DNA of 64,000 nucleotides from Hyphodiscus hymeniophilus (GCA_016508695.1 VNKQ01000008.1:1902306-1966305), one strand, 5' to 3'; counted from the stretch's first letter, positions 46,027 through 58,465 are shown. A program made the numbers and translations. Notes: generated by a model from the sequence alone, not told the origin.

Positions 46027-48102
46027 ATGGTTGAACTCAAACACCATCCTTCCTCGAATCATCATTCTCGTTGGCGTCAGTTCGTCCATCCGAATGGTCG
46101 ACGGATACATATTGCCGCAACTCCGGAGGAGCATGAGCAATTGAAACGTGAATTGACAAAATCGGAGCGGGGTACCGAGTTTGATTTGTGCATCCGTGGT
46201 TCTCCAGAGCATGTAAGGTTTTGTTTTTCCTAAGTAACGCAATGACTGACCGTTAAACAGTTACAAATTATTCGCGAGCTAAAAACTCATCACGAAGGTC
46301 GTCGAGTCAGCATTCGTGAGAAACACAGTGCTGTTTACACAGAATTCGAGCATATCAAGACTGAACTAGATGCCATCTCCGCGGAATTGGATTTACTAAC
46401 AGATCACCATGTCACCCTCGATGCAAACTTCTCCAAATTTGGTTATGATGCGCATCTACGAACAATAGATGTCGAAGATACCTCTGAATCGACAATTTCA
46501 AAGTTTGATGAGCCATCTGGGGATATGGCCGGTCAAGTTGGTATGAAACTCAAGTTCTGGAAACGTCCGGTCGTCCGGCAATATTTCCACAAAGGCCTTC
46601 TATGGCGATCGAAGAAGAGTGGCGAAGTTGCATCCTTCGAGTTGTTTGTAGACCTACTATACGTAGGTGTCATTGCAGCGATTGGAGACAGTGCCAGCGA
46701 AAGAGCAACAATAGCGTCACTCCTCCACTATATCCTCACCTACACGATGAGCGCACGAATGTGGGCCGACATAACGAACATGAACAACTGGTTCGAGACA
46801 GGTGATGTCATCCAAAGGGTTTGTATCATGTTTATATTGCTATGCATTCTTGGATTCACGACGAATGTTGCAAATGCCTTCGAGTCGTCTTATACCGCTA
46901 TGGTTGCATTCTATCTCGGCGAAAGGTTACTGCAGGGCTGCTATTTTCTCTGGACTGCCGCTCTGGTGCCAACTATCAGAGGAGTCATGATCTTGCAGAC
47001 TGGCGTGATTCTGACAACTACAGCGATTTGGATTACTTCTATACACACTGACTATCCCGGACGCCTAGGGCTGATGATTCCCGCCGTATTTCTCGATCTC
47101 TTCGGTAGTATGGCTGTGACTTTCGTCATGCGAGCATTCCAGCAATACAATGAGTCAGATTCTCGCACATGCTTTGCTCGCATCATGCGGGGTCTGGCAA
47201 CGCATTTCGAATTTTTCCCCGCTTTCAATATCGAACATCGAGTTGAGCGAAACAATACGTTTATGACCTTGGTGTTCGGGTATTCCGTCTTAGCAATATT
47301 ATACCAAAATCGCTTCTCAGTATTTGCGTCAAATGCTATCTTCGGGAAAGCTGCCTTGTCCCTCATCCAAGCCTTTTGCTTCAACTGGATGTACTTCGAA
47401 ATCGATCTGCTCAATATGAAAGTCCACGCCATACGCCGGCATTACTTCTCAGCATGGCTTTGGATCTTTGGTCATCTTCCGTTTGCCATGGGTTATACAC
47501 TAGCTGCGACAGCCTTGTCAAAGATTGTTCTTGCTCATGATTGTTCGGTTGCCGATCAAATTTCGTTGGGCGAACCCTACGATATGAGTTCTCTAGCACA
47601 AGTGTCCACTGGTCTGCGATGGTACTATTGCGGCGGTTTATGCGTAGCGCTTTCTTTCTCCGGAATCATCTCATTCTCCCACCTTTACCATGTCGCTGAT
47701 GGTACTCGACTCAATCGAAAATGGCGGTTGACGGTCCGGTTCATTGCTGCTCTCGCCATTCTACTGCTTCCAACAGTACCCAAACGAAAGTTGCAGTCCT
47801 TGGCACTCGTTGGAATTACATGTTCTGTTATCGTTGGCTGCTTGATTGTGGATCTCTATGGTCTTTCCAAAAAGGATGGAGATTTCTGGTTCGGGGGTTT
47901 CTCGCTGTCGGAGAAGAAAGAGACTACTTACGTTGCGCAATGCATATTGGATAAAGAATATAAGACTAGGATTCAAAGTAACTTGGAGATGGCTAATCGT
48001 ACCAGTATCAAGGATATTCTGCGTCGATCTTCCCTAGGGCGCTCGAGGAGCTTGTTTCAATGGAATCGCCATCACAATGCAGATACTCATATTGCAGTTT
48101 GA
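46027..48102 (+). CDS. LtrA family membrane protein (low temperature requirement A-like)
   Basis: 675-residue multi-pass membrane protein. Exons are 46027-46212 and 46261-48102 (48-nt intron, GTAAGG). The family mark is SFELFVDLLYVGVIAAIGDS at the start of the membrane region, followed by about eight to ten hydrophobic segments, among them QRVCIMFILLCILGFTTNVA, GVMILQTGVILTTTAIWITS, IPAVFLDLFGSMAVTFVM, SLIQAFCFNWMYFEIDLL and FIAALAILLLPTVPK. The N-terminal 170 residues are hydrophilic with a helical part (FEHIKTELDAISAELDLL). The name comes from a Listeria growth phenotype; the fungal function is unknown. Confidence 0.88.
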
Positions 48103-48582
48103 GCACTATGCTCTGCTCGCTCAGTGTATTGAGAACTACAAACGAGGACTTACGAAGTCTAGGCCAGCGTCGGGCCTTCGCTGTAAATTGGAGTAGAGGA
48201 CGTTTCATTATGCGTGAATGTGGAATGGAAAAGGAACGTCGCTGCAATTTTGACAATCGTTGGACCGGTTGAGGTATTCGTCCTGAGCCGAGATAAGATC
48301 CTATAATTTTTGGATCAGAGGAGGACATGAAAAAGAATCTACACCTGGAAGGGTTCAAGACTACGCCCGAGGGGTACTAGATCGTATCGCTGACTTGCGT
48401 CAACGATGTGCTGAGCTTATCCAGTCGGATGGATGTCCTACTCGAAGCCATGAGTGGAAAGCTCGAACTCTTATAAAATTGATTTGTGATGAGGCTGCGA
48501 CTTGATGCTAAGCTATGCTGCTGCGATTGACTTTTACAATCTAATATAATCTCATGATAAGACTAGGTATTTTCTACGTAAA
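48103..48582. other. Spacer 3' of the LtrA gene
   Basis: No intact gene. It may contain further decayed parts of the dioxygenase fragment that follows, but I could not read them. Confidence 0.4.
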
Positions 48583-48822
48583 ATGGTGTGGACCTGCTTC
48601 CTCCTGCCCGCCCTCGTTACAATATCACCTCATCGGTATTCTATACCATTCTTTGTCAATCCGACACCAGACACGCTGAGATTCTTTCCGTCATGTTGCA
48701 ACGAAGGCAATGTTCCAAACTACAAGCCGAATTCATATCGTGAATATGTCCAAGCGTCTGTCGCAGCTATGTGCAAATGCCAGGTAATGGTTTGTCATGA
48801 AATTTCTGGAAAGACAAGTTGA
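48583..48822 (+). pseudogene. C-terminal fragment of a 2OG-Fe(II) dioxygenase (isopenicillin N synthase-like)
   Basis: The frame contains PHRYSIPFFVNPTPDTLRF followed by NYKPNSYREYVQASV, which is the typical C-terminal end of isopenicillin N synthase-like 2-oxoglutarate dioxygenases (RYSIPFFxxPxxDT ... Y.P.T..EY). The 2OG-binding R-x-S is in this piece (RYS), but the HxD...H iron site and the N-terminal domain are absent upstream. About 65 residues of an expected 330 are left, so this is a relic. Confidence 0.6.
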
Positions 48823-49000
48823 GAGTGTGATAAGGAATGACTGATTAGCATTAATGAAATGAAGCACTGAATGAAGGATGAATAGCTCTCAATAAATTCA
48901 TGTGCCACCATGTTCGTCTTGATTATTTGACTAAGGGTCTGGGTGTTCTCAGAGGCTCGCTGTGATCAGTTCTAGTCATCTTGAACACACGACGTCTACC
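48823..49000. other. Short spacer
   Basis: Between the dioxygenase relic and the SDR 3' end; no feature seen. Confidence 0.4.
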
Positions 49001-50104
49001 TCAAAGTCCGTTGTCCCTCAAAACCCCCTCACTCCACCCCCACAACTGCTCCGCCATCTGCACATCCTCTGCATGAACACTTGCTTTACCTCTCTTCCCA
49101 ACTGGCTCAAAATACGATCCATTCTCACTTTTCTTCACGTCACTACCAGCCGCACACCAGAGCGTATTCCAACACCCTTTCTCAGGACCTGGCGCACCCA
49201 GTTCTACCAATGGCTGAACAACCTTATACCACCACGTACTTCCCCTTGGCCCAGCAGACAGATTTGTTTTGACTGTCCCAGGATGGAGAGACAAAGCAAT
49301 GATTCCATTTGGACCGTACCGCCTAGCGACTTCCTTTGCGTGTAGGACTTGTGCAAGTTTTGATACGCCATACCGTGTCCAGGTTGAAACGTGTTCCATC
49401 GTCATGTCGCTGAATGGAATCCCTTCTTTGGGCGTGAGCTTGGCGTGGCCATCTGAAGAGACATTCACTATACGGATAGTGCCGAGCAATGTGTCTAGTG
49501 ATCTAGAAGTGGACTGAAGTGTTGGTAGGAGTAGCTGCGTTAGGTAGAAGTGAGCGAGGTAGTTTGTCTGAAACTGTGCCTCGACTCGCTGTGCGGTAAG
49601 TGAGAAGGGTGTGCACATGACCTATTCTCCATCAATAAATATACCATAACATCAGAGTTGCAGCAGCTTACGCCAGCATTATTGATGAGGATGTGTAATT
49701 TTGTTTCCTTTCTAAATCACAGGTTAGGAGAGCACAAATATGATGAGTAGGAGAACGAACGTCAGATACTCCTCAGCACCTTTCTTCACACTTCTCAAAT
49801 CCGCCAAATCCATCTCGATAAACTCGATTTCGGCATTGGGCTGCGTTGTGATAATCTTTTGGATTGTTTGCTCGGCTTTGGAGCGGGATCGGGAGGCGAT
49901 ATAGACTTTTGCCCGGTGTCGTGCCAGTTCCGTCGTTGTTGTTAAGCCCCTGAAGATTTTAGCAAAGTTTTCAATAGTAACAATCCCGATGGAGAGAAAA
50001 AGTGAAAACAAGCAAGGGGAGATTAACAAGCCTGAATGACCGCCTGTGATAAGGATCCGGAATCCTGTGAGATCTGGAAGTGAGGCAGGTGTGAAATTGG
50101 ACAT
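49001..50104 (-). CDS. Short-chain dehydrogenase/reductase
   Basis: 305-residue NAD(P)-dependent SDR of the retinol-dehydrogenase/WWOX-like classical type. Exons are 50028-50104, 49770-49949, 49672-49711 and 49001-49621; exon 3 is only 40 nt and encodes KETKLHILINNAG. The cofactor motif is ITGGHSGLGLTTT (TGxxxGxG), then NNAG, the catalytic YGVSK (Tyr and Lys), a serine in IVNVSSDGH, and the LHPGTVKTNL stretch. The first donor is GTTAAT, a weak but usable site. Substrate unknown; the neighbouring MFS transporter is transcribed in the same direction. Confidence 0.9.
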
Positions 50105-50650
50105 TTTGGTCTGTTACTGAGGTTGAGTAATTGTAAAGAAACCGGAAAACGTTCGAGCTGAACTGACACTGATGCAAAAGATGAGACGGGATAGCAAAAT
50201 ATATGTTCTTCCAACTACGATGCGACCGCCGTATTCCAGTACGCAGTGGAAGCAAGTCCTCTCGGATCCGAGTCTTCTCCTCCAATGACAGTATAGCCTT
50301 TCTCGGATCCGAAGAATGCTTTCTTTTGCTGCGATGAATCGGCAAGCCTGGATGCTTGAAAACCTTATTTTTTGTTTGATAGTCTCTAACTAGGTAATTA
50401 GCCGAATCACCCTAGCCCCTTCCAAATGCCTTCATGTTGTGGGGCAGCTCGCTGCCTAAGGCTAGATTTGCGGATACAAACATTACATTCACAATAACTA
50501 CAAGCATACGAAGATACAGGTACTTTGATAGTATAATATTTAAACCTTCCATACCGCTACTTCATACCCAGCCCTGCAGTTGAACAGGTATTCCCCCAGC
50601 ATACCGTTGTACCCGCCTTCATCTCCTCCTTCTCGGCCAGAGCTCCCTGA
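50105..50650. other. Intergenic spacer
   Basis: SDR promoter and MFS 3' region; no other feature seen. Confidence 0.45.
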
Positions 50651-52223
50651 CTAAAACTTTCTATCGTCCCTGATCTCGACCTCCTCCACATCATCGACCA
50701 CTACCTTCCTTGTTTCCATATCAATGTGACGCAATGGCTTCCAATGTGAGCCAGGGACAAAGACAGGTGAGTTGGTGAACAAGTCGTCCATGTCTTCCAG
50801 ATTGAGTCCCCTGGTTTCTGGCAAGAAAGCCCAAAAGAATAGGCCATTACCAAGGTTTCCAAGAATGAATACAATATAGAACTTCCAACCAATAGCGGTG
50901 ATAGCGATGGGCGTGATCTGGCCGATTAGCGTATTGAAGGCGAATGAAGTCATAGCCCCCATGGATACGCCTTTGGTGCGCATTGCAGTGCCAAAGAGCT
51001 CAGCTGGTATAGCCCATGACAACGGACCACTTGAGATAAAGAAGACAAAATTAAAAACCCAAGTCATAATAATAAAACCCCAATGCGCTCCATTATTGCT
51101 CGATGATGCGGGGAATACTTCGATAAGTATAGCGTTAATAAGGAAGGTCATGGCCATAATTATCGAACCATATATTTCGAGCGGCCTTCGACCGACCTTG
51201 TCGATAGTAGCAATGCAAAGACATGTTCCGAGGAATCCAATGCATGCATTTACAGCTTGTAAGAGTAACGTCAAGCTAGTAGAAATACCAATTTGGGCAA
51301 AGATTTGAGGTGAGAAGTACTGGATTGCGCTGACACCTGTCATCTGGCACCCACATTGGATCATCATGACTATGACTGTACGGCGCAGGTTTGGTTTATC
51401 CCTAATTAGGTCGTAGTATGTTTTGGATTTTTGGGCATGTTCTTCGGCGATTTGAGCCTTGATCAGGAGGAATTCTTCTTGTACGTAGTCGTCGTCCTCA
51501 TCACCGTGAGAGTGTAGACGGGCAAGGGTCTTAAGCCCAAGGTCATATTTGTCGTGGTCACAAAGCCAGCGAGGACTTTCGGGGAGCATGAAGACGAATG
51601 CGGCGAGGAAAAGTGCTGGGACGATTTGAATCGCAAGTGGAACCCGCCACGACCGAGAATCCAGACTGCCATTCCATTTCGTCCAGGATCCGAATCCTGC
51701 CCATGTTGCGGCAATTTGACCGAGAGCACTAAAGAGTTGTTGCAAACTAGTAATGCGACCTCTAATACTGCGGTGGGCAATCTCAGATTGGTAGACAGGA
51801 ATGATCATCTAGAAGTTGTTTTGCTAATGAGTTCTCTTAGATATAGCAAGTCTGATTTGCTTTACTTACGACTAGAAACCCGACACCAAATCCAGCAATG
51901 AGTCTACCAATGTAGAGCATCTCAATAGCGACTCCACCAGTCTGAATAGCTCCACCGATAATGAAGATGATGCTTGCCATGAGAATGGTCCCACGACGTC
52001 CAAGGCGATCCGAGTATCCTGCCCCAAGAGCACCGAAAAAACAACCTCCAGTAAACAAGGACACAACCGTTCCTGATCGGGAGTTGCTATTTGTCTGAAG
52101 GAATAGGTCTTTGAAGGAATCCGCTGCAAGAACCTCAGCTATAACGCCCAAGTCATAGCCGAACAAGAAAGAGCCAAAGGCGGCAAAGCCGCCAACCAAG
52201 CATTGATAGATACCGGGCTTCAT
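50651..52223 (-). CDS. MFS sugar transporter
   Basis: 503-residue 12-helix sugar/H+ symporter-type protein. Exons are 51870-52223 and 50651-51808 with a 61-nt phase-0 intron (GTAAGT). Signatures: GGFAAFGSFLFGYDLGVIA (helix 1), GYSDRLGRRGT (loop 2-3), GRLIAGFGVGFLV, MIIPVYQSEIAHRSIRGRI, FMLPESPRWL, IDKVGRRPLEIYGS and FLPETRGLNLEDMDDLF. The C-terminal cytosolic tail is acidic. Substrate is not predictable from sequence alone; hexoses are most common in the family. Confidence 0.93.
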
Positions 52224-53536
52224 GTTTATGGTACAACTGATGGTGTGGTGAGGGTGTATTGTGAGACTGACATGAAGTGTGCGCGCTTACTGATTTATAT
52301 AGATTAATTGGCTGTTCACACTAGAATAGACAGTACAATAATTAGCGCATTTTGAAAACCAAGCTTTTGGTTTTCATATTCGAGGGCCAATATTGCTAGC
52401 CACTAGCAGTTCGTAGTGTAGAACCCGGAAAAGAGCATTGAATAAGCCACAAACCCGATGGACTTTGCAAGTGTGGGGGTAACTTTGTACCCCGCGGAAC
52501 CAACCCCGCGAGTCCCACAAACCCCGGAACTTCTGTATCTTCTTTCTCTTCTCCACTTTTGATATGTTTCTGGTGGTGAACGGCTGACATCCCTTGTGCC
52601 AAGGAAGTGGATACACATTCAACACTAGCGACCAAGAGTGGTGGTTCTCCTGAACATAGCCGATAACCGGAAAGGATTGAGGGGAGATAAGTTAACGCGT
52701 GACTGTACCGGGATTAAATATCTACATTCATACCTGTTCAGCAACCAGCTGGCCCGCGTTTATATTCTAGCTAATATAGACCATGCGCGAGTTAGTCCAA
52801 TAAGATATCGCGTTTGGCCAAGAATTTGATTTACTATGCTCGCTTAGCCCCTTATATCTATCTAATGGTCTTGAACAACGCGGGGCAATTGGCAGCGGAA
52901 CGGATAGGCTATTGTTACAACTAGAAGATAATGGTCTGATGCTTATCTCTTACATAGATGATTCAACTGGTGGGAAATTATTTACATCTCCATACACTAA
53001 TTTAGTGGGAAACTTCTCCAACCAGACTAGTACGTGAGACCTCTTCAGGTACACCAACAGCATGGGCAACAGATGGTGCGGTCTCCTCATTGAGGATGCG
53101 AGCTCACATCTCATCAATCACCTGAGTACCCGCCGAACCAGATTCGCGGAGTTGCTGTGCAGCATCGAGGACTTAAGGAATAGTGTCAATATTGAGCCGC
53201 ACACGGCTGAGCATTTGGAGATGAGCCCCACACCGCACAAGTTTGAGGGTCAGAAGGGGTCACAAGCTGCACTGCATCGAGGAGAATTTTTCGTACCTTT
53301 GTTGGCTTACGAGTCTCGCTGGATAATCCGAGGGCAAATTGGGCTAAAATGTTACTGAGTTCCCCGATACCTCTTTCGAAGAAGTGGAGAATCCCATGTG
53401 GGTAACTTGAGTACAGCAACCGTTGACTGGGACCCTAGATATACTCAACTAGGGCTCCAATATCTGACCAAAGTTACGACTTTGTATTTGGTGCCATTCT
53501 CCAGCCTCGAATGCCGAGAATCAATCACATTTCGTC
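52224..53536. other. Intergenic region
   Basis: Contains the MFS promoter on the left. Bases 52700-53040 are moderately AT-rich with TATATCTATCTAATGG-like words, possibly an old repeat. A 98-codon plus frame at 53062-53358 has no family features. No gene supported. Confidence 0.4.
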
Positions 53537-54679
53537 ATGTCAACCCAAACTCCCAAACCAATTGTTTTACACATTGGGGATCCCATAAAGTACAACCACG
53601 ATACTTACGCCCGGTTTGCAGACCAATTCACAGTCATTAGACCTCCACTAGAAGAACTACAGAGAAGCAAATTTATCACGGCTCTGAAGGAACGGAGATG
53701 GGGCGACTTCAGCGCAATCTTTCGTCCGTTCTGGAACACGGGCGGTGAAATGGGAAACTGGGATGAAGAGTTGATCTCTTTACTCCCAACCTCAGCCAAG
53801 GTTTTTGCAAGTGCTGGAGCAGGATACAACTGGGTAGACACAGCTCTGCTGGCAAGAAAAGGTACAACCGAGCTTCTAAGCCATCGTACAAGACATCTGA
53901 CTTTGTGATATTTAGGCGTCCTATACTGTAACGGTGCATCAGCCTCCTCAGAATCCGTGGCAGATATGGCAATATTCCTCATCTTGTCGGTTTTCAGGAA
54001 TACCACTTGGTCACAGCTCGCTGCGCGATCCCTCAGCACCGAACGATGGCTTGATGCGCATCAAAATTCGGCTGCGATATCTTACAATCCACGAGGACAC
54101 ACTCTCGGCATAGTTGGACTGGGAAATATTGGGTACATGATAGCCCAGAAAGCGTTTGCAGCCTTTGGCATGCGTATCGCGTACCACGATCTCTATCGGA
54201 AGCCAAGAGAGCAAGAAGAGGCAGTTCAAGCGACATATTACGATGATCTAGATGCGCTCCTCAGTTTATCAGACTGTGTTTTGATTGCGACTCCTTTCGA
54301 AGGCAAAACTTTGATTGACGCTGAAAGACTCCAAAAATTCAAGAAAGGTTCCCGTTTCATCAACATTGCCCGTGGCTCGCTCGTGGATGAAGCAGCACTA
54401 GTAGAAGCACTGAAATCAGAGCTGATTTGCGCGGCGGGCCTGGACGTCCATGCTCACGAACCAGAGGTCAACCCGGATTTGGTGACAATGGATAACGTGG
54501 CATTAACGTGCCACACAGCGGGAGCTTCTGTTGACGCGCACGTTGGATTTGAGCGCTTGGCCATGGAGAATATTGAAGGCTACCTAATGAAGGGAAGAGC
54601 TCTAACACCTGTAAACTTGCATTTATTAAAAGAAAGTAGCCATGCGAAGAGGGTGGCTTTGGATAGCGCTTCTCTATGA
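53537..54679 (+). CDS. D-isomer-specific 2-hydroxyacid dehydrogenase
   Basis: 362-residue NAD(P)-dependent dehydrogenase that interconverts 2-oxo acids (for example glyoxylate or hydroxypyruvate) and D-2-hydroxy acids. Exons are 53537-53861 and 53916-54679 (54-nt intron, GTACAA, branch CTGAC). The cofactor motif is GHTLGIVGLGNIGYMIAQKA (GxGxxG). The catalytic Arg is in FINIARGSLVDEAALVEAL, the Glu in DVHAHEPEVNP and the His in ALTCHTAGAS. The first gene of a co-oriented trio with glyoxalase I and a GFA-domain protein. The substrate is inference. Confidence 0.93.
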
Positions 54680-55673
54680 GTAATCTTAGTTATTAGCTTT
54701 GGGTATTATTTGCCAATAAGTTAATCGATTTTATATGAAGGATAATGTTAGATGTGATATACATTTCTCAGATCTAAATGCTTTATGGCTTTATCTAAGG
54801 GAGTATTGGCTGGGTAACTTTAGATACTTGATCGTTGGGATGTTATATCTAAGGCTCTACACATATAATTCGTCCTGGTTTATCGAAAAATACGTTTTCC
54901 ATCGGCATAATACCCAGCTTCATCATCCGATCGAGCGGGCCAGCACTGCTGCGATCTCGCGTTGATAGTACCGCAGCACTGAGTAATCATTCCCTGTCCT
55001 GGTTCAACTCCGCGAGGAGAATCAGGCTTATTTGGTAGCATATCGACCAGAAAGTCACAGTTCCAGGATGTCATACCTATCGGCACAATCCGGGGTTCGA
55101 CAAGGATATGGCTGCGCACTATAATGTAATTCCCCCTAATCCTAAGTTTTTGTGCCATCTAATAGGCTGCATATCAGCCAGCAAGAGCTCCATGTGGGAG
55201 GTTAGCCAGCAGTGGGGTAGTCTGTTGTGGACACGGCTGAGTAGCTCCCCGACAGCGCGGAGATGCGGAGAATACAGCTCCCCGCCAGCGCGGAGTAACG
55301 TTGAAAGCCACATATTAGTGTGGGGGTGCTACGGTGAGAGGGGTAATTTGGAGAAGCGGAGATCATCAAATGTGGAAGATGTCGGACGAATAATTTTGCA
55401 CAAATGAGGTCTGTCCTTTGCAATATGCTCTAGTCAGGTTTGGACGTAATTGCTGAGACATGGAGAAGAAGCACTTTAGCGCTCGAAAAGCGTGTCAATC
55501 CCACGTGGCAATGCTTAGAGCTCCAGTGAACAGCAGCTGGTAATAATTCTCCTGAAAAGGAGAATCTGAAAATGATGCGTTATATATCCTGCTCTCAAAC
55601 TTTCCCGCCCAGTTTTACATCGTTCCATTTTTCATTCCCTTACAAACCGGCTGCCCTGAAATTATATTCCACA
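54680..55673. other. Intergenic region with AT-rich part and a 20-bp direct repeat
   Basis: Bases 54680-54870 are AT-rich, RIP-like. A 20-bp direct repeat AGCTCCCCG(A/C)CAGCGCGGAG lies at 55243-55262 and 55276-55295 (period 33, one mismatch), about 380-430 bp upstream of the glyoxalase ATG. No gene supported. Confidence 0.5.
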
Positions 55674-56848
55674 ATGGCGACAGACACCTCCAAGTACAAG
55701 CTCAATCATTCAATGATGAGAGTGAAAGATCCGAAGGCCACGAGTGAGTTTGTTCTAAAAAATGGTGTCTTCCCCTACTGCTTGTAACTAATACTTGTTG
55801 TAGTTAAGTTCTATGAGTTTCTTGGCATGAAGCTCATTGAAACTATCAAAAATCCCGACAACAAATTTGATCTATACTTCTTAGCTTTCGACTCGCCTGC
55901 AGCAGTATCGCACGGAACTCGACGATCGAATCGCGAGGGCCTCATCGAGCTGACCCACAATTACGGAACTGAGAACGATCCTAATTACCACATCACAAAC
56001 GGAAACAGCGAGCCTTACAGAGGTTTTGGACACGTTGCTATCTCTGTCGATAATGTCCAAGCTGCATGCGAAAGGGTCGAGAAAGGAGGATACAAGTTCA
56101 AGAAGAAGCTCACTGATGGAAGCATGAGAGATATAGCTTTTGTTCTCGATCCAGATGAGTATTGGTATGTGAATCCCTAGCATTCTAAAATCGTGAACTT
56201 GTTAGCTTATATTGAAAAGGGTGGAGATCATTCCCCAAAAGCCATACTTGCAAACAGCAGATATCAAGGAGACAGATGTTGCAACTTACAAGATGGTATG
56301 GTCATTCGTAACGGTACCTGATCTTCACGCTAAATTTTGGTATTAGAACCACACTATGATTCGAGTCAAAGATTCCAAGAAGTCGCTCGATTTCTATCAA
56401 AACGTCTTGGGAATGACACTCCTTAGCACATACGATAACCAAGAAGCAAAGTTCACAAATTATTTCCTTGCCTATCCTATTAGCTATTCGATCCCATCGT
56501 CATCAACTCCACATCATACAGCTTACCGAGAAGGATTACTGGAACTGACTTGGAATCATGGCACTGAAAACGATAGCAACTTCAGTTACCACAACGGAAA
56601 CGCAGAACCTCAAGGCTTTGGGCATCTTTGTGAGTTTTGTTCTGATCAACAAGAAGTAACTGTCTCTAACCCAGAATTACGCAGGCATTTCCGTCGATGA
56701 CCTTGACGCTGCATGTGAGCGACTGGAGAGTAAGAATGTTAGCTGGAAAAAGCGACTCACAGATGGAAGGATGAAAGATATTGCATTCGTCCTTGATCCT
56801 GATGGTTACTGGATTGAAGTTATCCAAAATAAGCAATTGAAAGATTAG
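55674..56848 (+). CDS. GLO1: Glyoxalase I (lactoylglutathione lyase), two tandem domains
   Basis: 317-residue protein with two fused glyoxalase domains, like yeast Glo1, converting the methylglyoxal-glutathione hemithioacetal to S-lactoylglutathione. Exons are 55674-55743, 55804-56164, 56220-56295, 56347-56629 and 56685-56848, all in phase. Domain 1: LNHSMMRVKDPKAT, EGLIELTHNYGTENDPNY, GFGHVAISVDNVQAACER and VLDPDEYWVEII. Domain 2: NHTMIRVKDSKKSLDFYQNV, EGLLELTWNHGTENDSNF, GFGHLCISVDDLDAACER and VLDPDGYWIEVI. The metal ligands (H in NHS/NHT, E in IEL/LEL, H in GFGH, E in WVEI/WIEV) are present in both halves. The frame is open 34 codons upstream (possible longer start at 55572), which could add a targeting peptide. 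Confidence 0.94.
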
Positions 56849-57468
56849 ATAGAACCAGTTCAATAAGACTGCACTCACAACACAACGAATGACAAAGATT
56901 TAACTAGACTTGAATCCGAGTAAAAACGTTGCCTATACGTCTCATAAAACATTATTACAATTAAAATTTGAAATAAGCCTTTATAATTCCGTGGTGTACT
57001 AAACATGTGCAAGACTGTCAAATAATAACTGTTATAGCACTGATAACTATTTAATCAAAGGTCTAGAGCTAATAAATTGAAAATTATGTTTAATATAATA
57101 AAATCTACTTGAATAACTCCAAAAGCTAAACTAGCTTAGTTTACGGGCTTTATAAATCGGAAATAACGAGGAGTCGCCGAAAAGCACTGAAAGTCGGCGA
57201 CTACAGTAAAGAAGAAATCCAGCGATTACAACATACCCCGAAGAAAGGCGGGATTGGCGGTGTTTAAACCAAACGCGTATTCGGCTGTATTCGACATCTG
57301 CTTACGCCGATATTACCGACATCCCCGACAGTATATTATTTTAGTCGTAAAAGTAACGTACAAAGTTCTCGTCGTTAACTCGACTTAATATAAATTGACA
57401 AAGTCTCCCAGATTCTGATATAGTATCAGCTTAACAAATACTATACTATAGTGCCTAACAATACGAAG
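56849..57468. other. AT-rich spacer
   Basis: Strongly AT-rich except for 57170-57330. It includes the promoter of the GFA-domain gene. No gene seen. Confidence 0.5.
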
Positions 57469-57952
57469 ATGTTTGAATCCAGTTGCCTTTGTGGTGCGAA
57501 TCGGTTGTTCTTCGCAGAAGAACCAATTTTAACGGTCTGTACTTTTCAGCTTCCCTATCAGGTTCGAGAACTTAGCTAAGAATTTATAGATGCGGTGCCA
57601 TTGTATTGATTGTCGCAAATTTTCTGGCTCTACGAACTCTAACAACCTGCTTGTACCCATAGCCGGTTTCAAAGTTCTTCAGGGTACGCTGAAAACATAT
57701 GCGAAGCATATCGACTCCGGAAACACGATGACAAGTTACTACTGTGCGGATTGTGGGTCTACATTATACCGGACGACAAGCCACTTCGACGACGCTGTCG
57801 CGGTAATGATTGGTGGGATTGATGGATTGTTGAAAGTAGAAGAGGGAAAGCCAGGGGTGGAACTCTTTACAAGAAATCGACTAACTTGGATGGCACAGAT
57901 TGAAGGAGCTGAGCAAGTGCAGGGAATGTGGATGTGTAAAATTAATAAGTAG
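57469..57952 (+). CDS. GFA/CENP-V domain protein (glutathione-dependent formaldehyde-activating type)
   Basis: 142-residue zinc-binding protein of the GFA (Mss4-like) fold. Exons are 57469-57534 and 57590-57952 (55-nt phase-0 intron). Zinc ligands: SSCLCGA in exon 1, MRCHCIDCRKFSG at the exon 2 start, and YYCADCGSTLYR. The typical GFA order CxCGxx ... CHCxxCRK ... CxxCG is complete. The bacterial prototype binds the formaldehyde-glutathione adduct; many fungal homologues have unknown roles. Placement after glyoxalase I suggests a glutathione-linked aldehyde function (inference). Confidence 0.9.
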
Positions 57953-58434
57953 AATGAAAACTTAGGTAAAGCACATTATAACTAGATTTTGCTAGTGTGT
58001 AGCATTTAAATCTAACTCACTGTAGCTACTTTAGTAAAAGAACGATTTTCTAGTCTAGGTCACATCTGGCGGCCATATAATGTCACTAGCTTTTTGCGTA
58101 AAAGCTAGCCCGTATATAACCCTAACTAAATTATGATAATATATAGACTAGCTAATAAGCTATAACCGACATACTAGCGATTTAATTATTATATACTTTT
58201 AAATAGCTTATAATTAATTTGCGAGTTACTTATTAATTAATATTTATTTGTCTTTAATTTATAAGCTAATATTATACTTTCAAATTATAAATATTAGCTT
58301 CTCTTTATTCTAAGATTATATAATATTATATATTATTAGATTAAAAATAACTAAATAATAGAGAGAAATTTAGCGCTAATTTAACAATATATAATATTAT
58401 ATAATCTTAGGATTTAATATGGGAAAAAGGCTAA

Positions 58435-58465
<31 letters not shown>

